In this document: positions 1 to 10,500 of the stretch, one piece after another
How positions within the stretch are numbered: the stretch's first letter is position 1
Layout: every line of letters starts with the position of its first letter
Source of the DNA: Echinococcus granulosus
Taxonomy: Eukaryota > Platyhelminthes > Cestoda > Cyclophyllidea > Taeniidae
Reading direction: 5' to 3'
DNA length: 13,353 bases
NCBI RefSeq assembly: GCF_000524195.1
Contig: NW_020170397.1
Span: 603,840-617,192, forward strand
Position numbers and translations under genes: made by a program
The notes under the pieces: generated by a model
Database searches by the model: none
The model's input: only the letters and a program-made list of their open reading frames with translations
What the model was told of the DNA's origin: nothing

Positions 1-1
1 G

Positions 2-748
2 AGCACACCTGAAGCTGGTGCTTGCACTACTGCACCTGATGCATTGAAGTCAGTATCTGAGGTTGAGGAGAAGGTGGTGGCTCGGAATGTTGCATCAACA
101 GTTCTACGGTTATCGACAGCGTTGAATTACATTGGATGTTCAGCTGTTCACAAATCACCTCGGTCTATTTCTATCATTTCAAGATCTAAAATATCGCGTC
201 GCGTGGCTTCCTGTTCATCTCAATTAAAAAAGTCAATTAGAAATGATGCTTCACGCTTCTTAAAATGCCGCGAAACTCCTTGCGGTAATGCAGAATCGTT
301 AGGCACAGTTGTAGGTGCTGCATCCTCAGCATCTTTAAAATCACTTGCCACTGCCAAAAGCGCTGCGTGGTTGAAAGAATTGAAGATTGAGCCATGCTGT
401 AAGACCGCCTATGCATCACTGAGGAGTGGCACTGTGACTTCATGGAGAACACACCGTTCTTATGTTGGTGCTTTTTTGCCTGTCGCGTCGGGGACAGTTG
501 CTGATATTGTGAAATCATCGGGGAAACCTCAGTCTCTTACCGGTCCGTCAATGGTGCCAGGAAATCCATACACAGCATTTGCCAGTCAGGAGACGGAGGC
601 GTGTGAGCCATCCGCCTTCTCCTCCCGCGACGCCAAATACGTGCATTTAGAGAGAGAGAGCGGTGATGTGGTGATGATGTGTCCCATGTGCTCCTTCTCG
701 AGCTGTGACAGGGAGGCCATAATGCGGCATGTGATAGATACTCACTAG
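2..748 (+). CDS. C2H2 zinc-finger protein, 3' terminal exon (partial)
   Basis: The reading frame is open from the left window edge to a TAG stop at 746-748, giving 248 visible residues, so the true start lies outside the window. The only recognisable domain is one C2H2 finger at the extreme C-terminus (680-745). It has the pattern C-x2-C-x12-H-x4-H, and the second zinc-binding His is the last residue of the protein. The preceding roughly 220 residues are rich in Ser, Ala, Lys and Arg with no recognisable fold, as in linker regions of large zinc-finger proteins. A nucleic-acid-binding role is an inference from the finger alone; further fingers may lie upstream. The frame has no internal stop, and a T-rich and then AT-rich stretch follows the stop, as expected of a 3' UTR. 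The gene converges on the EGFR-like gene. I cannot name the protein. An overlapping minus-strand frame at 237-518 is a shadow. Confidence 0.62.
   Translation, partial: STPEAGACTTAPDALKSVSEVEEKVVARNVASTVLRLSTALNYIGCSAVHKSPRSISIISRSKISRRVASCSSQLKKSIRNDASRFLKCRETPCGNAESLGTVVGAASSASLKSLATAKSAAWLKELKIEPCCKTAYASLRSGTVTSWRTHRSYVGAFLPVASGTVADIVKSSGKPQSLTGPSMVPGNPYTAFASQETEACEPSAFSSRDAKYVHLERESGDVVMMCPMCSFSSCDREAIMRHVIDTH
680..745 (+). other. C-terminal C2H2 zinc finger
   Basis: The 22 codons read C-P-M-C, twelve residues, then H, four residues, and H directly before the stop. All four zinc ligands are present. The conserved hydrophobic positions are only partly kept (Phe two residues after the second Cys, Ile-Met before the first His). 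This resembles the isolated, divergent fingers of multi-finger proteins rather than a tandem TGEKP-linked array. Confidence 0.65.
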
Positions 749-796
749 GTTTTTTTTGAACACACTGAAAATCAAGTCTCCGGCTCTGTACATATA

Positions 797-808
797 TATA
801 AACATAAA
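797..808 (+). terminator. possible poly(A) signals of the zinc-finger gene
   Basis: TATAAA at 797-802 runs directly into CATAAA at 803-808, about 50 bases after the stop codon. Both are single-base variants of AATAAA, and a T-rich stretch (about 811-840) follows. No canonical AATAAA occurs close by on this strand. The call rests on position and hexamer similarity only. Confidence 0.33.
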
Positions 809-3800
809 TTTGTAAAGTTTAATTTTAGCGGTTTTCCTCTAGTAGAAGTTTGAGATGGCTTTGAGAGGCAGTGGTAGCCGACATGCCACACTTGTGCTGT
901 GACTGAAGTAAATTGCAGTTATGATATCTTGTGAATTGATTCTTCCATGCGAATGAGTATCATACCTTGCCTGTCCATCCCATCCATTGAGCCTACGGTC
1001 AAAATGCTGTCTGCCACCACCTCCTCTGTGGAGTAATGACTTACGTACAATGTATGCGATGCTCCACATTAACCATTGTGTGAAGTTACCTGAAGAGCTA
1101 TGCCCAAGGTGAAAGTTATCGAAGGGTTACGGTCCTCTACTTACTGACGAACATCGGTGGAGGTGAAAAATGCGCAGTTGTAGTTTGGCGTTTATGCATT
1201 CTCATGCGTCTGGAAGCGTCAGGGAAGGTGGCAATCTTTGTTATCCAGCTCACTGAAACTCCCTGAACCGCGATTTAAACGGGTGGTTCTGGACGATTTG
1301 TGTAGCATCCCTCTATTTTAGTGTCGACGCACGAATGTGAGACTAGCCTTGATGAGTCAGAGCTGTGCAGTGGTGTGAGGACATATACTGCCAATAGGTT
1401 GCATTAAATGCAGCGGTGCGTGTATCATGCACAGTGTTCGACAAAACCAAGGTGATAGCGCATTACTTCGTGGTCCATAATTTTGATGCCAAATGAGATT
1501 TTTCTGTCATAGCTGCCATTATTTCCTACCGCTAGTATACGACTTAGTTTTAAATGCGGCTTAAAATCATGCGAGGTATATTAGTGCGTTAAAGCCACTC
1601 AATGATATTTTATTCGTGGCCCAAAGCAACACCATATAAAGAGTGTAATTGTAAATTTTCCAATTTGCCTAACTGGAAGTTGGGATAAAAGGAAATGAGG
1701 CAGATTGCACGCCATAGTAACTTAACTAAGCATGACATTCAAGGAAATGATAGCGAATGTCCTCTGCACTAACCACCCGACACATATTAAGCGCCAAAAT
1801 GCAATGAAGGCAAAACAAATTTAAGTCTACCATCACCCGGTGCTTCTTCATCCATTCCTCACTATCGAGTATCCGTAAAGTCTAATTTGACCTATTACTT
1901 CCCCTGGTTGAACAGTCTATTCAAAACTTAAGCGTGATGTATTTAGGTTAGTTCATGTTGGATGATGAAAAAAATTGATAATTTTGCCAACAGAAATGCG
2001 TATCTAAATCAAAAGGCATCGTGGTTTAGTGGGCACCGTGTAGTAATTCGTTCGTGTTAGTTCCACTGACAGCGCATTTATCGAAACGACTTGCCGTGAG
2101 TAAGCATCAGGGGCATAATATCAGGCATCATTTTGATGGTCGGTATACTGCTACAGTAGAAGTCTTTGAAATAAGGCAAAGTGCTGAGGCAATGCATTGA
2201 TGGACGGAGTAAATTTGTGGTTTCTTGTCTTCAAAAAGTCGAATGGAAGAGAAGGATAAAATGGTGTCATTGAGGAAGAGGATTGCACCAAGCAACTGAA
2301 GGCATGGCATGTCAAGAACGGGTCGTGTTGTTACTCCCCTAGATGAAGCATTGTGAAGCGAGGTAGACAATCACATCCTGTAGACACCTACGGCCGACGG
2401 CAAGAGGGAGCAACCCAGATGCTTTATCCGGATTTTGTCACTCAAGAAGGCTACTAAATACAGATAAAAATTTTCCCACAACGATTTGAAATAGCTGTAT
2501 TTCTGCCAAGGGAAGCTTGAACTCGCCTATGTGTAATACACCAGCTTGTCTGACTCACTGCAAAAGTGTTTTAGATGTTATTGGACTCCACAAGAGTATT
2601 TTGTGGATTAAAATAAAGCAAAGAAACTAAAGCATCCTATTTTAATTGGAGATACTAAACAGCGTCATTACGCATTGTAGGGATGCTGAAAAATAAACCA
2701 AAAAATGAAGATTGTTAATTTATGTGAAATTTCTTAGAGCTAAGCCGAACAAGTAGATGTTAGGGGTTCATTTATGGAGGATAGAGGTACATTATTAGTC
2801 CCCTTAATCACCATAGGTTCGAAAGCAGATAACTTTGAATCACCTAAACGCTGTAACTATTTCCACATGGATGTTGTAAATATCGTACCTTACAAGCTCA
2901 CATAACAGCACCGTTACTTTTCTAAAAAGGCCTGATAAATCTGGCATTGTATTACGGCATAGCGAAGCTGGTATTGTTGTTTTCGAAACCCCTATCCATA
3001 ATGCAATTCCTGAGTAATCATCTTTGACTCCACTACTACTAGATTCAAAGCTTCATTAAGACTACGTCAAAAAGTTTACTCTCAAACTTTTTATTGCCTA
3101 AGCTAGTCAAAATTAGGTTCACGACAACCAACAAACTAGAGCGGGGATCTAATGCGCTTTAGATGCTGTAAATACAGGGTAGAATGAATTTGCCATGCTT
3201 AAATTATGAAAAGTGCCATTCATGGATTCCCTTTTCCTTAATATCAATTCAAACCATTTTTCCAAATTGCGATCATTTAAACTGCACTCAAAGTACCTCT
3301 CAAACGAAACTCGTGTCGGTTGCTCAGTTTTAGTGTCCAAATTTCAAGTAGTGGTCACTTTCGTCTGCACTCATATGCGAGGAAAACTACTACTTTCAAG
3401 CTCTCGTTTTCTGTTTCTTTAAAGTCATCATCTTAAGAGACAATGATTTTAAATTATTTGGTTAACGTAATTAAAATATTTCAGTTTTTCGAATGGGTCA
3501 ATGCTTAAATTCCAAGTTTGCAGCCAAAAACCAAGGCTAACGTTCTGACCTAAGTAAGAGATTAATGCAATGGATTTATGGTGGTATGGATGCCAGAATT
3601 GTCAGCACTTTGAATGATCGAAATTGGATTTTGGACCATTCAAGTGAGAGGAGACACTGGATTGAACATAGTTTTACCAGAATATGGTTTAAGACAAGTA
3701 TATGCAAAAGCATTCATAATTGTCTTAATTAACTTACTAAAAATTTTACATACTTGTCACTCCATCGTATTTGCTGTAAAAGGAGCGCAAAGCATATATT

Positions 3801-3960
3801 TTCCAGGACCTAACTATCTTCTCCACCGGAAAAATGCTTATGCACATGGAATGTTTGTGATATGCGCTTTACCCCATGTCTACGAATCAAACTACTACAA
3901 TTTAAAAAGGGACTTTTCACACCACAGGAAATCATACATCCGGTGACAATCTCTCGATTG

Positions 3961-3966
3961 TTTATA
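3961..3966 (-). terminator. possible variant poly(A) signal of the EGFR-like gene
   Basis: The minus strand reads TATAAA 89 bases after the receptor stop codon, the nearest hexamer close to AATAAA. The first canonical AATAAA on this strand is at 3090-3095, about 960 bases beyond the stop, which would give a long 3' UTR. Sequence alone does not choose between them. Confidence 0.25.
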
Positions 3967-4054
3967 AGAATACACATATAGGCACAATGTGGTAAAAAGA
4001 AGTATACACAGGTTATTGTATGCAAAAGAACACGAATTTAGAGGCCTATCCTAT

Positions 4055-4549
4055 TCACAAGTCAGTGGCATCAGTAGAACGCTGGAAAAGGGGTCCTACG
4101 TACTCGCCTCCACCTGTCACACCTTCGGCGTGCTCCGTGAAGGGCACCGGCCAGACATACCCCCCACTGCCTGCTGGGATTGGAGATTCCTGGCGCTCTG
4201 CCACCGCCAAAGTAACTTCAGCACTGCTGTTGTCCTCACTACTGCTGTTTCTGCTGTTTGTGGCGGTGGTGTACTCCACTGTGTCTGGGAGGCTATCCTG
4301 TGTTTCGATAGGATTTTGCGGGAAACGCGGTGGAAGCTGGCTGAATAGAGTGCTACGCTGCTGTCGCTGGCAGGCACTGGAGGCTGCAGTTGCCATGGAA
4401 AAGGGGAAAGAAGAGAAGGAAGAGGAAGCGACGGTAGAAAGTGCATCGGGCGGACTGGAGGCGGAGTCTCGCTCTCTTCTCGCAGCCTCAGAGTAAGCGC
4501 CAGAGAGACGAGTAGTGTGAGTCTGCGTGCTTATCACACTATTTGTTTG
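4055..4549 (-). CDS. EGFR exon 15 (C-terminal tail)
   Basis: The acceptor CCCTCTGCTCGCAG|CAA has a clear pyrimidine tract and is phase 0. It encodes 164 residues and a TGA stop (4057-4055). The tail is low-complexity, rich in Ser, Ala, Thr and Pro, with four tyrosines: AYSE, EYTT, GYVWP and EYVGP. The last two form a YVxP pair near the end. No YxN or NPxY motif is present. A proline run (QLPPRFP) could bind an SH3 domain. Overlapping open frames on the plus strand (to 4348 and 4496) are shadows. Confidence 0.88.
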   Translation of the reverse strand, partial: QTNSVISTQTHTTRLSGAYSEAARRERDSASSPPDALSTVASSSFSSFPFSMATAASSACQRQQRSTLFSQLPPRFPQNPIETQDSLPDTVEYTTATNSRNSSSEDNSSAEVTLAVAERQESPIPAGSGGYVWPVPFTEHAEGVTGGGEYVGPLFQRSTDATDL

Positions 4550-7500
4550 CTGCGAGCAGAGGGCCAGTAAGACAGGTATGAAGGTTTTAACATGATATAA
4601 AATAATCATTATGAAAACAAACTGATAATTAATTGGTGATAAATACGCCGGTTATACTAAATAAGTAGTGAGAATGTTTTTGAATGCATTATGTTGAGTT
4701 CAGTGCTTACTCGGCTGTGTAAGAAGTATTCAGGCGTATCCATTTTGCTTCGAAGAAGCTGAAGTATGTCATCAAATGACACTCTCTCGTCGGGATTTTC
4801 CCGCCAACCTTAAAACATAAAGGAACTCGATTTAGTCTACTATCTTGCACGAGCTGAATGATAAAAAAATGAAAAAAAGTTATGAAGAGAATGCTAAGTT
4901 TAAACCCAATAAACGAGTTTTGGGCCACGATTGATATTTGCGTGCAGAGATTCGCACTCGTTTATACCGGGGAGACTAGTTGTTCCTTACAGAGCTGACA
5001 GGATTGGAATTGAGATTCATACATATTTCTCTCAGAAATAATATTAAAATCTGCTGCCTGGCTTATCGAGGCATCCGATTTCTAAATGTCATGAATGGCT
5101 TAATCTTACCACCAAAAACTTGAGGACAGGCAAGGCTTTTAAGTTTGCATAAACACAAATGCATGTGCATGGGTATGCTTTAGATTTCTCGAACAAAACC
5201 TAGGGATAATTAGGAAATGCTGACACACAGGCCAGGAGCAGTCGTTGGTAGGCCTCGAGAGTGCAGATATCTGGCTGCAAAAGTCGACCGCCAGTTAGTA
5301 CGTAGCGTTTGACGTCCTTCGTCTCTATGGTCGGATAGGGTCGTTGTCCAAATGTGAATATCTCCCATAGAGTCACACCTACGGTATGGTAAGATAAAAC
5401 TTTAGTAAATTGGGCGTACAAACTACTAGCGACAAGGATGGTGAGATATACGATTTGTTCTAGGAAATGATCTACAAGACAAATGCAAGAGGTTAAGTAA
5501 TGTTGGTTAGCCAGTCTAATCATTTGAGGCCATAAAAGTGATTAAACATATGGAACGGATAAAGGTTAGGAACAGGAACAATTCCGGTGACTGATTTAAA
5601 ATGAAATTAGGATGATGGATAGGCATCCGAATTGCATTGCACCGTCATAATCGTAATGCCTACCATAGGCCCAGATGTCCGTTTTGAAGGAGTAACGTCC
5701 ACTTGTTAGAGTTTCGATAGCCAACCAGCGGATCGGCACTCGACCGGATTGGACTATCACCTCTCCGATCTCCTCTTCTTCACCACTGAGCATCTTTGCC
5801 AGACCAAAATCTGTAATTTGAACCCATTCACGTTCCTTCACCAATACATTCCTCGTCGCCAGATCACTAAGGTAGAAAGGTAATGCATCTGATTCAGCCT
5901 TCCGTAAGTTGTCGAGATCCAGTGGCTTTCAATGAGAATTGTATAAAATCATATTTTGTTTGTTAAACCAAACAGCGTTCTTTTTTTAGAAAGCTTTTAT
6001 CAGGTCGAGGATATGCTGCAGGACAGGTTAATGAATATACCAAATAATTAATTTCAGAATCCAATTAGGCAATGCTATTTTACCGTTTTATCTTTGGACC
6101 CCCTGTTATGGGTACTCAAAAAGATTATTAAAACAAGTGAAATTGCATTCGAATCTTTACTACTGGTTGTTGCTTGTGTATAACGTGAACATAATACTCA
6201 TTTGGCTGTAAGGAAATTACATATAGGATTCACCCTAGCCTTTAGCTTTCACTCACTTATGTTTTCCGTAACTTAATTCAATCCTAATGGAGCGCTATGA
6301 ACATGAGTTATGCGCATAATAGTTCACGAAATGACTGTGATTCTACTAAGGGGCTGGAGCTCTTGATTTTACAGCATACTATAAAAGTTAATCAACATTA
6401 TGCCAGATTTTTGGCCAGTATGTTAAAAAAATCATGCGTTGTAGGGTTGGATCAGAAGCCCATTTGAGGCTAACTTTAATGCAGTTAACGTGTCAGATTT
6501 AAGATATAGTTAAAATGTTGTCATAAATCGCATGCTTGTGGAGGTGAAACTGACCGATGGATGATCCCGACAGATTGTAGATAGGCCATACCCTCGGCAA
6601 TTTGTTCCGCCCATAGGAGCAAAAGCCAGTGTGGCAAATCGTTTCTCGAACGTCGAATATAGCCATCCAAACTGCCGTTGGCTATGTACTCCGAAACAAG
6701 GTACCTCTGCGATCCGGCCAGACACACACCAAGCAGTTGGAGACAGTGTCTATGACGCACTGAGCACATCACCTTTAAGGCAGCGGAAAGAAATACATCC
6801 GATAGTTCTGTGATTAACACATCTATAATTCCTCTAATCAGCGCACCATTCACCTTAAGGACCTATTAGAAAGGTTAAAAATGAAGATACTTCTAGTTGG
6901 TAAGGCATCTGTGATGCATCAGTTCTGTTAAAGTTAACATAAATTCACTCACATCCGATTCTCAAAAACCATCTTTTGATTAAGAATGAGGCTTAAATTG
7001 AACGGAACATCAACGGCTCCCTAAAAGTATGCAATTCCCTTTAATGTCTGTATCGCTTTAGGAAACGGGAATCTAATTCGCAAAGGGCGACTACTTAGCT
7101 TCTTAACGTTTTGAAAGCTGAAGCAGAATAGAGAGACACTTGAACAATAGGTAAAAGTCAGTTCTTATAAGTACAGTTTATTTACAACCATTCATGATTC
7201 GGCTATGGTCACGCCTAAGCTATGGGCAATGACTGCTTAAGTATCATTTAAACCGAAGCATAATATAAAAAGGAGAGAGAGGAGAACAAACGGTTACACA
7301 CACGTGAGCATAATATTCAGTAAATGGAAAAAAATTTTAACATTTCAGCCACGTTACCTTTGCTTCTTCAAGTAGTGCATGGAGATCACTGGGTCCATTT
7401 ACTTCGCTGAGAATCTTGACGGCGACATTGACATGTCGGCGGTGGTCTCGCCCTTCGAAGGCGGGAAGGTGGATGTCTTCTATATCATGCGGAATCCTCC

Positions 7501-10500
7501 AAACGCCCTTGTAGACGGCTCCAAAAGCACCACTTCCCAGAGCCACTTTGTTGGGTGGAAGTAGGACATCATCAAGATTTATAAGCACTAAACGTCCCAT
7601 GTTTGGCTGCTGACGTGTCGATCGGCGGTATATCTGCTAAAGTCGAACACAGTAGCCTCTTGTACGCCCCCAGTGTTGTTGAATCATTTAGGGCCAACTT
7701 TTTCAAAGTACTAAACAGGCAAATTTTTATTACATTGGAAAGATCGACCCTAATATCAATCTGCGTTTTTTTAACTTAAAGATACATACTGCGCTGATGA
7801 TTGACTTAAAAATCCCCTCATGCAGAAGGCATAAAATGCACAAATGCACTCACCTGCAATTAAATGTATGAATGACCCTCAAAAGATGTTATAATATTAC
7901 AATTTCTATCTCAAAACAGGGGACAGCAGTGATATTATCATATCTCTATAAATTTTTATTGTTAATGCGATACTAATACCAATTGTGTAGAGTGGAGACA
8001 GCTAAGGAGTTCCTCAAAGCAAGTGGTAGTGAGAGGTCCGAATAGAAGGAGAGCTACCTACTGGATTGGACCAGTGACTGCTGCGATAAACTCGAGTCGA
8101 GGGCGGTGACTTGACGCCGTCGCAACTGTTACTGCAGCTGCCGTCGCGGCAATACTGACAGAAGGAGCCCTCGGAGAACCATGTGGCACGATTACTCGCG
8201 GTATCAAGGCTTGGTCCATGTGCCTCGCTACTGCTGCCATTGCTGCTAATAATCTCACTTCGGTCCATTCCCGAGCCCGACCCCACCGTATAAGTCACGA
8301 TCCGAGACGAGTGACCAGCTTTGGACCCCTCGTAGAGACGCAGCACCTGTGGGTAAAATAATGGAATAAATTCAGTTCCTTAAGAGTACGGATTTGTTTT
8401 TTTTATTCCATCGTTCTTTAAATGTGGCAGTGTTCTGTCTCAGTCAATGAGCTGAGATATTTGTGAATTTGTGAAACTATTTACAATGTCATCGAAGTGA
8501 ATTGTTTAAAATAAGTCCCCGGGGACTGAACAACCTTGCGAGGACCCTATAAATCTGCAACACAAGAAATGTACTTTCTAAAATAATTTTACAAGCTTGA
8601 ACTAAACTTTAGAGATGGACTAGCAAAAACAATTCTATTTATTCAGAAATGCCATGTAACATTTACAAAACTTAAAACATATGCACTGTATTAGTTAATA
8701 AACAGGGGCTAGGAATTATCGAAATGTTCAGAAGGATTTAAGTAGAGATGAATATAGAGTTAAACTTGACTTGACATAAGAAAACGTCAATTAAAACATA
8801 CACCTCAATAAATAAATCATAAGATTGCTTTGATGGCAAAAGTGGAGCAGAGTAAAAAAGTTAATGCCTTCTCAATGCTATCAAGGCACAATTTTACTGA
8901 CTTAAATATTATTTTTGCGCTTAAACGAAAAAAATTTTTAAACTAAAAGACCAAAAACTCAAACGACCTTATCAATGATGAGTGAGAAGCTGAAAGCGTT
9001 TGGTTTTCCGGTGAACGAATTACTGGATCGTTTGTGGCGCCCTTTGTAGTAGCAGGCAAGTGTAATGCAGATGAGAAAGATGAGAAAAGAGGCTGCAAGT
9101 GGGCCGACAAGACCTGCAGTCAGACGGCTGGAGATGGTGGCAAACTCGCCGCGGCGTCGATCCGCATAGGCTGAGTCAATGTTGGCGGAGCTGTGGCAAG
9201 TCTTGTCACCCGTGAGGGGGTCGTACGAGACGTAGGGCATCTCTTCGGGGCACGCTGCCTCACACGTGAAGTACATTGAAGTCACCTATGGAGGGGAGCA
9301 CCCATGAAATTATTCGATTCAGTCTCTATCATGGAGGCACAGGAAAATAATCCAAGATTGGTTTTAATGTGAAGAGATTTCGACATTGACATCCACTTAA
9401 AAGTTGATCTCTGGGTTTCTCAGTTTTCACTTTCGACATGGCATGTTCCTTCGTACTTTGACAATATCAGCTCCACAATTTCATAGCATAGAACCGAATA
9501 CATATTATAATCAAATATAGCGTCCTCTCATTTTGTGAATCCTGGATATCTTGAAATTTCTTAAAAGGAAGTCAGGGGAACCGACATATTTTCTAAAAAG
9601 CAATCTTGTAAGACCTTAGCATAATTTTTTTAGTTTCGCCCAAATTTTTGATCTATTCTTATGGCTACGATTCTCATTTCATGTAGGCATAATCAAACAT
9701 GCTAGATTCATTTTGTCTCCGACCCTTCAACAGAAACTCACGTAGGATAATAGACTAAGGTTGCGGATGAGCCACTCACTAAAACCGCCAAGGCTTGGTG
9801 CCATGATTTTTTCGCCAAATTAGACCAGAAACTTAAAACACATCCGATTTCGAAAGAAACAAAACCCATCCCAACTTAATAATATCATATGACACAATAG
9901 CTCAGTCTTGAATAGTTATGTTAGAACCACCATTTAATCCTTCATTTGGCGGATTAATCTGATTCCCTACCATAGAAACCAATCAAGGGGCTCATCATCT
10001 GAGCCACGCAATACCTTGTGGGAGGAATCGGTCTCACGCAGCTCAGATTGAAGTGGATCAAAAGCTTCCTTATTAAGTAGATACACGGTTGCGACATCAT
10101 TCGGCGGATGCCAAGTAGCACCAGGAAGCTGGTGCCCACCAGATCGCCACACCCGGACGTGAGAGCAGCGATGGCAGTGAGAAGCCGAGGGACCCCAACA
10201 ACCAGCCAGACACTCCGGGTGGCAGAGGAGGCAGTGGCCGTTCAGATGGCGTGTCCATAGATGCGGCCTAGGGAAAGCGTCCGCGCCTCGCACAGGACTG
10301 GAGAGCCTCAAAGGGAGAAAGAGACCACTGCTGTCGAGCGACTGCCGGAAGTGAAACGCTTTGCGGGCCTCTGGGGGATGTGTTAGCGATATTTGGAAGG
10401 TCATATCTACGTTAAAAAGCAAGGCCTAAACATATTTTTTAACCTTGGAAACAGGTATCAATTGCATAGTAGTGCCCCAGACAAGCTATGCAGTTCATTT

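Larger units (their letters stand above)
749..4054. other. convergent intergenic region, no gene found
   Basis: About 3.3 kb lies between two genes transcribed toward each other and must hold both 3' UTRs. I checked the short open frames (for example 839-1069 minus, 2128-2370 minus, 3213-3422 plus, 3614-3946 plus). None has a recognisable domain, and none shows a coding-like composition distinct from the surrounding AT-rich DNA. I see no tRNA cloverleaf, long direct or inverted repeat, or transposase remnant. An antisense AATAAA at 3090-3095 and a TATAAA at 3961-3966 could serve the EGFR-like gene. Confidence 0.6.

Noticed and set aside
237..518. Minus-strand frame of 93 codons
   Set aside because: Antisense shadow of the zinc-finger gene's long open frame; no domain.
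2128..2370. Minus-strand frame of 80 codons
   Set aside because: No domain, no supporting splice signals, and isolated in intergenic DNA.
2816..2826. GGTTCGAAAGC, similar to a tRNA T-loop or B box
   Set aside because: No pairing acceptor stem, anticodon arm or A box at the right distance.
3614..3946. Plus-strand frame of 110 codons in the intergenic region
   Set aside because: No recognisable domain, composition like the surrounding AT-rich DNA, and it overlaps the probable 3' UTR of the receptor.
4020..4496. Plus-strand frames over the receptor tail, one with a Leu/Val-rich stretch resembling a membrane segment
   Set aside because: Complement of the low-complexity Ser/Thr-rich last exon; the minus strand has the acceptor, phase and stop expected of the receptor.
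6773..6862. Possible extra 30 codons at the start of exon 11 (acceptor TAATAG at 6863)
   Set aside because: They would be inserted in kinase helix C between EEAK and VMCSV. Splicing at 6772 restores the conserved human-like helix and keeps phase.
8058..8258. Alternative minus frame with an Ala/Val-rich peptide over exon 9
   Set aside because: It is not phase-compatible with the acceptor at 8347 and donor at 8061 when joined to exons 8 and 10; the overlapping frame 8346-8062 is.
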